A stretch of 64,000 bases of DNA from Microbacterium sp. (GCA_029239165.1 JAQZBG010000002.1:1-64000); one strand, 5' to 3'. Counted from the first letter of the stretch, positions 23,717 through 31,956 are shown. Translations and numbers: made by a program. Notes: a model not told the origin generated them from the letters alone.

Positions 23717-24763
23717 ATGCCACAGAGAGCCGCTGACGCGATCACCCTCATCGACCTGACCGACGGTGTGTCCGTCGTGATGTCGAGCGAGTCCTACAAC
23801 TTCCCGGGCACCACGACGGCTGCCATCGCGGGCTCCACGAGCACGAAGATCCAGGCGCTCATGGGTGGCGAGTACGTGGCCGCGTCGGTCAACGTCGCGA
23901 ACATCACGAAGCCCGCCGGCGTCACCGTCACCTCCGACAACCACGCCACCTCGCCCACGCTCACGATCGCGGTCACCACCTCCGTCACTGCGGGCGGCGA
24001 GATCTCGATCCCCGTGGTCGTCGACGGCCTCACCCTCGAGAAGAAGTTCTCGTTCGGCATCGCCTACAAGGGCACGACCGGCGACCAGGGCCCACAGGGC
24101 GGCCAGGGACCGCAGGGACCGCAGGGCCAGGCAGGCGTCTCGGCCACTCTCGTCGGCCTGAAGAACGAGGCGCAGTCGATCGTGACGACTGCGGCCGGCG
24201 CGGCCGTCGCAGCCACGACCATCCAGGTCGACTTCTACGGATACGTGGGCGCCACTCGCTCCGCCGTGACGGCTGCGGTCGGAACGCTGCCCAGCGGCAT
24301 GACCGTCGGCACGAACACCGCCGGCACGGCCTCCGCGGACGGCGTGCTCACGCTCGTCGTGGCGAACGGCTCCACCCTCGGCGGCGTCGACCAGGGGACG
24401 GTCCCGATCACGCTGACCGCCAACGGCATCCCGCGCGTCGCCCTCTTCTCCTGGTCGAAGGCGAAGCAGGGCGCGCAGGGCAACACGGGCGGCACCGGCG
24501 CGGCTGGCGCGGCCGCGGTCACGCTCGAGGTGTCCTCCGCCCAGGGCCTCGTCTTCAAGAACACGCAGGTCGCCACCACGCTGACCGCGCGGGTCTACCA
24601 GGGCGGCGTCGAGGTCACCGGTGCCGCGCTCACCGCGCTCGGCACGATCCGCTGGTACAAGGACGGCAGCGCGACGGCGCTCACCACGACGGGGACCACT
24701 CTCACCATCTCCGCGGGCGACGTTGCCGACAAGGCCAACTACGAGGCGAAGCTGGAGTACTGA
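23717..24763 (+). CDS. Minor tail protein with collagen-like repeat
   Basis: The 348-residue protein has an N-terminal beta domain, then a collagen-like Gly-X-Y run around residues 118-137 (GDQGPQGGQGPQGPQGQ), then two Ig-like beta domains. Collagen-like repeats trimerise phage fibres. The last domain (VTLEVSSAQGLVFKNTQVA) is related in wording to the beta segment of the preceding protein (FSTRGTAFKNNAIST), suggesting shared modules. Likely a receptor-binding fibre component. Confidence 0.8.
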   Translation: MPQRAADAITLIDLTDGVSVVMSSESYNFPGTTTAAIAGSTSTKIQALMGGEYVAASVNVANITKPAGVTVTSDNHATSPTLTIAVTTSVTAGGEISIPVVVDGLTLEKKFSFGIAYKGTTGDQGPQGGQGPQGPQGQAGVSATLVGLKNEAQSIVTTAAGAAVAATTIQVDFYGYVGATRSAVTAAVGTLPSGMTVGTNTAGTASADGVLTLVVANGSTLGGVDQGTVPITLTANGIPRVALFSWSKAKQGAQGNTGGTGAAGAAAVTLEVSSAQGLVFKNTQVATTLTARVYQGGVEVTGAALTALGTIRWYKDGSATALTTTGTTLTISAGDVADKANYEAKLEY

Positions 24764-24766
24764 GCC

Positions 24767-26215
24767 ATGCCTGTACGCGCCTCGGATCGGGTCACCCTCA
24801 CGGTGCTCCCCGCTCCGTCGTACGTGAGGACGTTCTACCTCCTGCAGGCGTCCACACTGAATCCGCCCGCAAAGCCCACGACCAACCCGCCGGCGGCACC
24901 TTGGACGACGACGGAGCCGGGCTACACCGCGGGGGCTACGAACACGCTCTACCGGGTCGAGCTGGTCGCGTACGGCAGCGTCGCGTTTGAGTACGGCGAC
25001 GTGCAGAAGGTCTCGGCCTACGAGGCGGCGAAGCAGGCCTACAACCTCGCCAACCAGGCGGCCACCACGGTCGACGGCATGCGGCGCGTGCGCACTGGAG
25101 TGACGCAGCCGGCGACACCCGCGAGCGGGTGGGTGAACGGCGACCAGTGGTTCGTCACCAACGCTGCCGGCCAGTGGATCGGCGTGAAGGTCTGGAACGG
25201 CACGACCTTCGTCGACATGCAGCTGGCCGCCGACTCCATCCTGGTCCCCGGCTCCGTCGGAAACGTCCAGATCAAGGACGGCGCGATCGACGGCAAGACG
25301 GTCACGGGCGCAACCATCCAGACCGCCGCGTCGGGCACCCGCCTGGTGATGGACAGCCTCGGCCTTCGCGCGATCGACAGCTTCGGCGCAACGACTGCGA
25401 CGCTGGGCCCCTGGGCCAACGGCCTCGATCTCGACGGGCAGATTCGCGTCAAGAACGCGACCGGGAAGACGGAGCTACCCGGCAAGTCGGTGAACCTCTT
25501 CTACAAGAGCGGAGACGCCGCGCCGGCGGCTCGGATCTCCATGACCGGACCCGACGAGACCCCGCTCTACACGACCCCGAGCGTGTCCCTCGTCACTGAC
25601 TCCGGCAGCATCGAAGTCGGCGTCACGGAGCCCGGCGGGAAAAAGGTCGACCTCCGGGCCACGCGCAGTCAGGTCCAGGACCTCGAGGTGAACGGGAACG
25701 TCTGGCTCACCGGTGGGGCGCATCGACTCCTTCCGCCCGGTGTCATCATGCCCTGGGCCGGGACCGACAGCGGACTCTACTTCGGCGGCGCCTGGCTGCC
25801 GTGCGACGGGTCCGCCATCTCGCGCACGGCCTACGCCGCCCTCTTCGCCGCCATCGGCACCGCGTACGGCGCCGGCAATGGCACGAGCACCTTCAACCTC
25901 CCCAACATGAAGGGGCGCATCCCGGTCGGCCTCGACGCCACGCAGACGGAATTCAACACCGTCGGCAAGTCGGGCGGCGCGAAGGATCACACCCTGACCA
26001 TCGCCCAGATGCCGCAGCACCAGCACTCGCACAACCAGGCGGAAGGCGGCAACCTGTCGTACTCCGAGGGTGGCGTGGGAACCGTCACCGCCTACACCAC
26101 CGGTTTCGGCTCGGGGCGCAACAATACGAGCATCATGACGGGCAACCAGGGCAACAGCCAGCCGCACAACAACCTGCAGCCCTACGTCGCGATGAACTAC
26201 ATCATCAAGACCTGA
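24767..26215 (+). CDS. Minor tail protein with C-terminal tail-collar domain
   Basis: The 482-residue protein has a beta-rich N-terminal region, a shaft with LDGQIRVKN-like strands, and from about residue 325 a phage tail-collar domain. The collar region shows the motifs WLPCDGSAISRTAYAALF, GTSTFNLPNMKGRIPVG, MPQHQHSHN and a final HNNLQPYVAMNYIIKT. Its C-terminal 150 residues are paralogous to the next gene. It starts three bases after the preceding stop. Confidence 0.85.
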   Translation: MPVRASDRVTLTVLPAPSYVRTFYLLQASTLNPPAKPTTNPPAAPWTTTEPGYTAGATNTLYRVELVAYGSVAFEYGDVQKVSAYEAAKQAYNLANQAATTVDGMRRVRTGVTQPATPASGWVNGDQWFVTNAAGQWIGVKVWNGTTFVDMQLAADSILVPGSVGNVQIKDGAIDGKTVTGATIQTAASGTRLVMDSLGLRAIDSFGATTATLGPWANGLDLDGQIRVKNATGKTELPGKSVNLFYKSGDAAPAARISMTGPDETPLYTTPSVSLVTDSGSIEVGVTEPGGKKVDLRATRSQVQDLEVNGNVWLTGGAHRLLPPGVIMPWAGTDSGLYFGGAWLPCDGSAISRTAYAALFAAIGTAYGAGNGTSTFNLPNMKGRIPVGLDATQTEFNTVGKSGGAKDHTLTIAQMPQHQHSHNQAEGGNLSYSEGGVGTVTAYTTGFGSGRNNTSIMTGNQGNSQPHNNLQPYVAMNYIIKT

Positions 26216-26255
26216 CCCCCTCAATAGCTGGATAACCGCGCCTAGACTCCGCGCC
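26215..26255 (+). promoter_or_regulatory. Late leaderless promoter before the second collar gene
   Basis: ACCCCCTC (26215-26222), 20 bases, TAGACT (26243-26248), seven bases CCGCGCC, ATG at 26256. The spacer includes ATAGCTGGATAAC, an imperfect copy of the repeated operator. Confidence 0.8.
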
Positions 26256-26840
26256 ATGCCAGTTACGGACGCGCCGATCAACATCGTCTCCCCAGACGCA
26301 GACGACGAGTTCGACTACGTCCAGCAGCTCCTCACGATGGCGACGAGCATCCACAACGCCATCAAGGCCGCCTCACCGTCAGGGCACATCGTCGCCTTCG
26401 CGGGCGCGACGACCCCGGCCGGCTGGATCCTGTGTGACGGTCAGGCCGTCTCTCGCACCACGTACGCCGCGCTCTTCGCTGCAATCGGCACGACCTATGG
26501 CGTAGGCAACGGCACCACGACCTTCAACGTCCCGAACCTCAAGGGGCGCATCCCCGTCGGCCGCGACACCGCCCAGACCGAGTTCGACGTTCTCGGCGAG
26601 ACCGGCGGCGCGAAGACGCACACGCTGACCACTGCGGAGATGCCCTCCCACCAGCACAACCACGACCAGTCCAGCGGCGGAAATCTGTCCTACTCGGAGT
26701 CCGGCGTGCCCAACCAGTACGTCGTCGCCTTCGGCAGCGGCCGCATGAACACCGGCATCGTGACCGGCAACACCGGTGGCGGACAGGCTCACAACAACCT
26801 GCAGCCGTACATGGTCATGAACTTCGCGATCAAGGCCTGA
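26256..26840 (+). CDS. Free-standing tail-collar protein
   Basis: This 194-residue protein consists of a short N-terminal helix and one tail-collar domain: ILCDGQAVSRTTYAALFAA, TTFNVPNLKGRIPVG, MPSHQHNHD, and HNNLQPYMVMNFAIKA at the end. It is clearly a duplicate of the C-terminus of the upstream protein but has its own leaderless promoter. It may trimerise with or compete with the fused domain at the tail tip. Confidence 0.85.
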   Translation: MPVTDAPINIVSPDADDEFDYVQQLLTMATSIHNAIKAASPSGHIVAFAGATTPAGWILCDGQAVSRTTYAALFAAIGTTYGVGNGTTTFNVPNLKGRIPVGRDTAQTEFDVLGETGGAKTHTLTTAEMPSHQHNHDQSSGGNLSYSESGVPNQYVVAFGSGRMNTGIVTGNTGGGQAHNNLQPYMVMNFAIKA

Positions 26841-26842
26841 AC

Positions 26843-27067
26843 ATGACCGACGACGAGCGCACGATCATCCAGCAGATCCTCCTTCAGTGGAAAGCGGACG
26901 GCGTGCAGAACCCCATCATCCCCGCCTACCAGGACGAGGACGGCGACGGAGTGCCCGACTTCTACGGTCTCGACGCCGCTGACGCTGTGATCCTCGTGTC
27001 TGGCGTCACCGTCGGCGACACCGTCGCGATCTCCACGGGCGAAGGCATCGAGGGCGGCAGCGAATGA
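26843..27067 (+). CDS. Unknown 74-residue protein with Ca-binding-like loop
   Basis: It starts two bases after the collar stop and overlaps the endolysin ATG by four. The segment DEDGDGVPDFYG matches the DxDxDGxxD calcium loop of dockerin/thrombospondin-type repeats. It could be a structural extension of the tail tip or an endolysin partner. Only one loop is present. Confidence 0.65.
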   Translation: MTDDERTIIQQILLQWKADGVQNPIIPAYQDEDGDGVPDFYGLDAADAVILVSGVTVGDTVAISTGEGIEGGSE

Positions 27068-27942
27068 CCGTCCGCTTCGCCAACGGCGCCTACTGCAAGG
27101 CCTCCGGCACGCGCGACGCCTTCGGCCGCGCCTCCGACCAGCTCGAGCGCGAGGGCCACCCCGCGATCACGATCATCTCGGGCGACCGCGAGTACGAAGA
27201 CCAGAAGCGCATCTTCCTCGAGCGGTACGTCACCGCCGGCAACATCCGCGGCCGCCGCGTCTACGACACCCGCAAGTGGCTCGGTGTCACCTGGTATCGC
27301 ATCTCGGCCGCCGGCACCGTCGCCGTGCCCGGCACCTCCAACCACGAGTCCCGTCGCGCCGCGGACCTCGCCGCCCCGTACAACAACCGCCACTCCGCCG
27401 CCCACCGCCGCCTGCAGCAGATCGCAGCGCAGTACGGCCTGAAGTGGACGGGCATCAATTTCTCCGAGGACTGGCACTGGGAGTTCCTCGGCCTCCTCGG
27501 CTCGATCGGCTTCGCTGCCGGCGCGGCCGCTCAGACCCCCGAAACAGATGGAGACGACTTGAACGAGACGCAGAACTACAAGCTCGATGCTGTCTTTGAG
27601 GCGCTGGTAGCCAAGCCCGCCGGTGGCGGCATGTACTACAAGACCGACGCGATGATCGGCGTGATGCGCGACGAGATCGGCAAGGCGATCGCCAGCATTG
27701 CCGCAGGCAACATCAACTTCCCGGGCGCGAACTACAACGCCTTCGTCGCGATCGTCAACACGATCCGCGAGGGGAACGGGCAGCCCGCCCTGGACATCGA
27801 CGAGGCGACGCTCGCCAAGAGCCTCGCCCCGGCACTCGCTCCGCTCCTGCTCTCCGAGGGCTTCGGGCAGGTGGATGACGAGACCGTCGCCCGCATCGCC
27901 AAGGCTGCCGCAGACGAGCAGTCGAAGCGCCTCGCCGCCTGA
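27064..27942 (+). CDS. Endolysin, M15 (VanY/DacB-like) peptidase
   Basis: The 292-residue protein should cut peptidoglycan stem peptides at lysis. The N-terminal zinc peptidase has SNHESRRAADLA (H94, D101) and EDWHWEF (H138), the expected ligands, and the catalytic acid is probably E135 or D136. After a short linker (about residue 150) a helical C-terminal region of unknown type may bind the cell wall. The two membrane proteins that follow are holin candidates. Confidence 0.88.
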   Translation: MTVRFANGAYCKASGTRDAFGRASDQLEREGHPAITIISGDREYEDQKRIFLERYVTAGNIRGRRVYDTRKWLGVTWYRISAAGTVAVPGTSNHESRRAADLAAPYNNRHSAAHRRLQQIAAQYGLKWTGINFSEDWHWEFLGLLGSIGFAAGAAAQTPETDGDDLNETQNYKLDAVFEALVAKPAGGGMYYKTDAMIGVMRDEIGKAIASIAAGNINFPGANYNAFVAIVNTIREGNGQPALDIDEATLAKSLAPALAPLLLSEGFGQVDDETVARIAKAAADEQSKRLAA

Positions 27943-27966
27943 CCCTCCTTCCGAACCGAGACGACC

Positions 27967-28332
27967 ATGGCCGACGACGGGATTCCCCCCTGGGTGGAGT
28001 ACCTCAGCAACCTCATCGACCGACGCTTCGCTGAGCAGGGCGCACGGATCGACAAGCTCGTCACCCGCGATGCGTTCTCCGAGGAGCAGAAGCGCGTGAA
28101 CGAGAAGTTCGACGCTCAGCAGCAGCAGATCGCGCAGGCGAACGCCAACATCCAGGCAGAGGCCACCGCGCGCGCTGCATCGGAGCTCGCCGCCGCCAAC
28201 AAGGCCACGCAGGACGCCCAGCAGCAGCAGCGCACGGCACGCCAGACCAACTGGCAGTGGTTCGCGCTCTTCGCCGTGCCGACCGTCGGCGCGATCGTGC
28301 TGTGGGTCATCAACGGAGGGCTGGTGCCATGA
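27967..28332 (+). CDS. Membrane protein with coiled coil (holin candidate)
   Basis: Of 121 residues, about 45-93 form a Gln/Ala-rich coiled coil and about 97-116 a single C-terminal transmembrane segment (WFALFAVPTVGAIVLWVI). It directly follows the endolysin. The shape resembles class III holins or antiholins with one span, but a structural role is possible. Confidence 0.65.
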   Translation: MADDGIPPWVEYLSNLIDRRFAEQGARIDKLVTRDAFSEEQKRVNEKFDAQQQQIAQANANIQAEATARAASELAAANKATQDAQQQQRTARQTNWQWFALFAVPTVGAIVLWVINGGLVP

Positions 28333-29006
28333 GCGACGAGGTAGAGCCGATCACGCCCGCCCCCGGGGCGATCATCCCCGTAGAGCCCCCGCCGGCACCG
28401 CAGCGCCAGTGGGTCCTCATCGCCACAGTCGCGATCTCCTTGATCGCCTCCATCGTGCTCAGCGCGGGATGGATCTCGAACCTCTCGAGCCGGAACCAGC
28501 AGCTCAACGAGCTCGTGCTCGAGCAGCGACAGGAGATCTTCGCCTCACAGGAGAACGCGCAGCGCCTCTACGACCAGCTCCTCGAGCTCGGGGCAGCTCC
28601 CGACGGAGAGGCGCCCGAGAGCATCGCATCCCCCGGCCCCGCCGGCGCGCGCGGCGAGCAGGGCAACGCCGGCCGGCCGCCGACACCCGCGGAAATCGCG
28701 AAGGCTGTCGGCGACTACTGCGACGCCCGCGACTCGTGCCGCGGCCAGGCGGGCAGCAACGGCTCCGCGGGCTCCGTCGGCCCGGCCGGCCCCGCCGGCT
28801 CGAGTGGCTCGGATGGCTCAAACGGGGCCGACGGCGCTCCCGGCGGACCCGGCCCTGAAGGCCCTCCCGGCCCGGCTGGCCCGCAGGGTCCCGCAGGCCC
28901 GTCCTGCCCCGAGGGCTACAGCCTCCAGATCGTGACCGTCCAGGTCCAGAACACCGAGACGGGCGAATCCAGCCCGACTCCCGCGGCGGTCTGCCTGCCC
29001 GCCTGA
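28329..29006 (+). CDS. Membrane-anchored collagen-like protein
   Basis: The 225-residue protein overlaps the previous gene by ATGA. A proline-rich N-terminus precedes one transmembrane segment (about 29-51), a coiled coil, and then a Gly-X-Y collagen-like region (about 98-198). Four cysteines are present: three outside the repeat and one within the C-terminal segment. This would place a collagen-like stalk on the outside of the membrane. A lysis-cassette position for such a protein is unusual; a spanin-like or envelope-disrupting role is only speculation. Confidence 0.75.
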   Translation: MSDEVEPITPAPGAIIPVEPPPAPQRQWVLIATVAISLIASIVLSAGWISNLSSRNQQLNELVLEQRQEIFASQENAQRLYDQLLELGAAPDGEAPESIASPGPAGARGEQGNAGRPPTPAEIAKAVGDYCDARDSCRGQAGSNGSAGSVGPAGPAGSSGSDGSNGADGAPGGPGPEGPPGPAGPQGPAGPSCPEGYSLQIVTVQVQNTETGESSPTPAAVCLPA

Positions 29007-29040
29007 CGGCAGCAGCGACCCCGGCTAGCAAGGAGAGAGC

Positions 29041-30303
29041 ATGGCTAGATCACCCCTGTGGGACAACCCCGACTTCGTCGCTGACTGCAGGTCAGAGATG
29101 CCCAAGATCGACATCATGGAGAAGTGGGGCGTCTCGTCCGGTCTCGTGGTCGACGTGCGGCGTGACCAGCGCGTGAGGCTCGACGAGGCGCGCACCCGGG
29201 AGGACAAGCTGTCCGCCGGCGAAGAGTCGGAGATCACGGACGGCCCCGACGGCAAGCACTTCAAGTTCATCCGCCACCGCCCGATCACGCTGGATGACGC
29301 CCGCGCCTGGATCCGCTCGAGCGGCGATGACCCGGCGCTCTACAACATCTCCATCCGCGCGATCGCCTACGGCCACGACAGCACGTCGAACCGCATGACC
29401 GCATGGCCGAAGACCGGCATCGCACTCGCGCAGGTCGCTCCGCTCGAGCAGCTGTACCGCGTCGCCGCCGAGGTGCCGCTGGGGCGCGTCCAGGACCAGG
29501 ACGACGACCGAGCCACCGTTATCGTCGTGTCGGACTGGCAGATCGGCAAGACCGGCCGCCGCGGCGGCACGCCGGAGCTCCTGGCCCGCCTCGAGGACTC
29601 CCGCCGGAAGGTCCGGAAGGAGCTGGAAGCGCGGCGCCCGAACCGCATCCTGGTGCTCGACGGCGGCGACGGCATCGAAGGCTTCGAGTCCGGCGGCGAC
29701 CCCGCCTTCACCAACGACCTGTCGTTGCCGGATCAGATCGACGCCTACACGACCGAGCTGTTCAAGTTCATCCGCCTGGCCGACGGCTATGCGGACACCG
29801 AGGTGGGCGCCGTCCCCTCCAACCACGCCGCCTGGCGCCGCAGCAAGCAGAACCTCGGCGTCCCGGCCGACGACTTCGGCCTCCTCGCCCACCGGCAGGT
29901 CGCGAAGGTCGCCGAGGCTGCCGGCATGGACGTGGCCTGGCACTTCCCCGAGCCGTACGACGAATCGCTGTGCGTGGACTTCGCCGGCACCGCGATCGGC
30001 CTCGTGCACGGCAACCAGTTCGCGCCCGGCAAGGCGATCGACTGGTGGCAGGGGCAGACCTTCGGGGACCAAGCCGCCACGCGCGCCGACGTGCTCGTCA
30101 CTGCGCACTACCACTCCTTCGGCGCGGGCGTCGCGGGCCAGAACCCGTTCTCGAAGCGCGAGCGGATGTGGCTCGGCGCCCCGACCCTCGACAGCGGGAG
30201 CGACTGGTATCGCAACATCAAGGGCCGCGACTCCCTCCCCGGCACCATGATCTTCGACGTGACGGCCGAGGGCTTCGACCTCAGCAGCCTCGACATCCTC
30301 TGA
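29041..30303 (+). CDS. Calcineurin-like metallophosphoesterase with N-terminal HTH-like segment
   Basis: This 420-residue protein has the ordered metal motifs of the family: VSDWQ (163-167), LDGGDGIE (206-213), SNHA (260-263), HGN (323-325) and AHYH (355-358). The usual GDxH and GNHD are altered to SDWQ and SNHA. Residues about 20-45 look like a helix-turn-helix (IMEKWGVSSGLVVDVRR). Family members hydrolyse phosphodiesters of nucleotides or DNA. AAGGAGAG precedes the ATG. Its presence between lysis and holin genes is odd. Confidence 0.82.
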   Translation: MARSPLWDNPDFVADCRSEMPKIDIMEKWGVSSGLVVDVRRDQRVRLDEARTREDKLSAGEESEITDGPDGKHFKFIRHRPITLDDARAWIRSSGDDPALYNISIRAIAYGHDSTSNRMTAWPKTGIALAQVAPLEQLYRVAAEVPLGRVQDQDDDRATVIVVSDWQIGKTGRRGGTPELLARLEDSRRKVRKELEARRPNRILVLDGGDGIEGFESGGDPAFTNDLSLPDQIDAYTTELFKFIRLADGYADTEVGAVPSNHAAWRRSKQNLGVPADDFGLLAHRQVAKVAEAAGMDVAWHFPEPYDESLCVDFAGTAIGLVHGNQFAPGKAIDWWQGQTFGDQAATRADVLVTAHYHSFGAGVAGQNPFSKRERMWLGAPTLDSGSDWYRNIKGRDSLPGTMIFDVTAEGFDLSSLDIL

Positions 30304-30318
30304 CCTAGACTCCGCCCC
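30278..30318 (+). promoter_or_regulatory. Late-type promoter before the holin-like gene
   Basis: TAGACT at 30306-30311 with CCGCCCC after it. The upstream block reads ACCTCAGC, weaker than in other copies. The start codon at 30339 has AAGGAGG and a leader of about 20 bases. Confidence 0.65.
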
Positions 30319-30338
30319 ACATCGACCAAGGAGGCCCC

Positions 30339-30593
30339 ATGAAGGCACTGTTCGACTCCGCCGTGCGGACGTTTGTCCCCATCGTCGTCGGAGGCATCAT
30401 CACCTGGTTCGTCAGCGCCGGGATCGCGCTCGACTCCGAGTTCGAGGGGCTGCTGACGAACGTCATCTTCGGCCTCGCGACCGGCGCGTACTACATCGGT
30501 GCACGCCTGCTCGAGACGTACGTCGAACCGCGGTTCGGCTGGCTGCTCGGCCTCGCGAAGCAGCCCGTATACGCCAAGGAGGTCGCTTCCTGA
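30339..30593 (+). CDS. Small holin-like membrane protein
   Basis: The 84-residue protein has two hydrophobic segments (about 9-30 and 38-58) with a short turn, and a charged tail, the plan of class II holins. It has its own late-type promoter and AAGGAGG site, and is last in the rightward unit before the bidirectional hairpin. Of the membrane proteins near the endolysin it is the best holin candidate by topology. Confidence 0.7.
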   Translation: MKALFDSAVRTFVPIVVGGIITWFVSAGIALDSEFEGLLTNVIFGLATGAYYIGARLLETYVEPRFGWLLGLAKQPVYAKEVAS

Positions 30594-30616
30594 CGCGCCC
30601 CTTGGATGTGCAGCAG

Positions 30617-30628
30617 TAGCTAGCTAAT
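30617..30628. promoter_or_regulatory. Operator-like palindrome at the end of the late region
   Basis: TAGCTAGCTAAT stands between the holin-like gene and the terminator hairpin. It marks the boundary of rightward and leftward transcription. No promoter is evident. Confidence 0.55.
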
Positions 30629-30655
30629 CCGAGGGGAGCGTGATCCGCATCTCCC

Positions 30656-30696
30656 GAGAGCCCCGGCCCCGCATCAGCGGGCGTGCCGGGGCTCTC
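30656..30696. terminator. Strong hairpin between convergent late and early transcripts
   Basis: A perfect 12-bp stem GAGAGCCCCGGC/GCCGGGGCTCTC (30656-30667 with 30685-30696) separates the rightward and leftward units. No long T-run on either side. It probably serves both directions as a transcript end. Confidence 0.75.
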
Positions 30697-30702
30697 GTGG
30701 GT

Positions 30703-30906
30703 TCAGATGCCGTTGGGACTGAAGCCGACGGTGGGGCGATGGAAGTCGTGCTCCACCCATCCCCGCTCCGTTTCCGCGCCGCGCGCCTCGTCGACGTGCG
30801 GCTGGGCGTCCTCCCCCATGTCGTGCCGGTGCGCCTGCCGCCACTCGAGCACACGCCGGCGACGCAGCGTGACGATCATGGCGTTGCAGCTGCAGCGCTC
30901 GATCAT
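30703..30906 (-). CDS. Unknown 67-residue protein, last leftward gene
   Basis: Leftward, with an ATGA overlap with the upstream gene. Basic N-terminus with two cysteines (MIERCSCNAMIV) and histidine/arginine-rich middle. The stop lies a few bases before the shared terminator. No family recognised. Confidence 0.65.
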   Translation of the reverse strand: MIERCSCNAMIVTLRRRRVLEWRQAHRHDMGEDAQPHVDEARGAETERGWVEHDFHRPTVGFSPNGI

Positions 30907-31121
30907 GGCCGACTCGCCCCTGAGGGGCCTCGCGGCGGCCGGATGCGGCCATCCCGCACCGCGCAGCTGAACTCTCGATGGTAGGCGATCTCCCAGAGGG
31001 GCATCTGGGGCGCCCCGGCGAATCCGAACGGCGTCAGGTTCGGTCGCATCCGCTTCCGAGCCATGACCTCTCGCGCGGTGACGATGCCGCGGCGGATCTG
31101 GCGCGCGTGCCGGGCCCTCAT
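30903..31121 (-). CDS. Unknown basic 72-residue protein
   Basis: The ATG overlaps the RuvC-like stop (ATGA). Very basic at both ends with a hydrophobic core (LTPFGFAGAPQMPLWEIA). It could bind nucleic acid. Expression coupled to the resolvase is likely. Confidence 0.6.
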   Translation of the reverse strand: MRARHARQIRRGIVTAREVMARKRMRPNLTPFGFAGAPQMPLWEIAYHREFSCAVRDGRIRPPRGPSGASRP

Positions 31122-31630
31122 GCCGCCACCGGCCGCGGCGGCCAGAACCGCTTCATCGTCGGGACGTGGCGTCGCTTCCGCAGCGAGACCACAATGTGCG
31201 TGATGGCGTCGTTCGAGTCGTCGTTCTCGGTCCCGGCCTTGAACATGCCGTGCCGCTCGAGGAAGTCGAACCTCACGCGCTGCCGCTGCGCCTTCGTCTT
31301 CGCCGCCGGCGGGTAGCCGACGAGCTCCCCCTTGCTGAAGCGGGTCTGGACGATGAGACGGGCGCCGATCTTGCGGGCCCACCAGGCGAGCACTCCCTCG
31401 ATCGGGATGCCGACGAAGTCCGCTCCGTCCGCCTCCTCGTCGTAGAGGAACTTCTCGTAGACGATCTCGTCCGGGATCTCGCAGACGCCGCTCTCGAGCC
31501 AGTCGATGAAGCCTTCGACCCCGTTGTGCACCTGCCACCGGTCGAGGATCTGGACGGGCGTCGTGGCGTCGTAGTAGGCGAGCGCGACGCCGGTGTTGCC
31601 GCCGGGGTCTACCCCGAGGATGAGGGTCAT
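31118..31630 (-). CDS. RuvC-like Holliday junction resolvase
   Basis: The 170-residue protein begins LILGVDPGGNTGVAL, the RNase-H-fold first motif of RuvC-type endonucleases with D7 as metal ligand. Further acidic residues occur in EIVYEKF (about 57-63) and DDSNDAITH (about 142-150). It would resolve branched DNA before packaging. It is embedded in the leftward replication/recombination operon by ATGA overlaps on both sides. Confidence 0.85.
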   Translation of the reverse strand: MTLILGVDPGGNTGVALAYYDATTPVQILDRWQVHNGVEGFIDWLESGVCEIPDEIVYEKFLYDEEADGADFVGIPIEGVLAWWARKIGARLIVQTRFSKGELVGYPPAAKTKAQRQRVRFDFLERHGMFKAGTENDDSNDAITHIVVSLRKRRHVPTMKRFWPPRPVAA

Positions 31631-31956
31631 TGCGCGTCTCCCAGCGACTTCGCGAGGGCCATGTATCCGCTCCTGTGATCCGGGTTGCTGCAGGCGAAGT
31701 GGAGGCCGCCGTACGCCTCCTCGACGGCCGCGTGCTGCGCGCGCCCGAGGATCAGGCCGAGACGGTCGTGGAGCTTGCCGGCTTCCTCGTAGGTCATGTT
31801 GAAGCCGAAGTCCTGACTGTCCACGTTCGAGTAGACGTGAACGCGGTGGGGCGGCGTGAGGCTGCTGTCGAAGTCGTGGTCCACGTTGATCTCGTTGTCC
31901 GGGTCAGCGTGAATCGAGAGCGGGATCGTCTCGTTGGTGCGGTCGACGAGGCTCAC
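31627..31956 (-). CDS. Unknown 109-residue protein
   Basis: GTG start in GTGA overlap, ATGA with the resolvase gene. Acidic N-terminal half with HADPDNEINVDHDFD, strand RVHVYSNV, then helices. The C-terminus has FACSNPDHRSG, a possible metal site with one Cys and one His. Not recognised. Confidence 0.65.
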   Translation of the reverse strand: MSLVDRTNETIPLSIHADPDNEINVDHDFDSSLTPPHRVHVYSNVDSQDFGFNMTYEEAGKLHDRLGLILGRAQHAAVEEAYGGLHFACSNPDHRSGYMALAKSLGDAQ

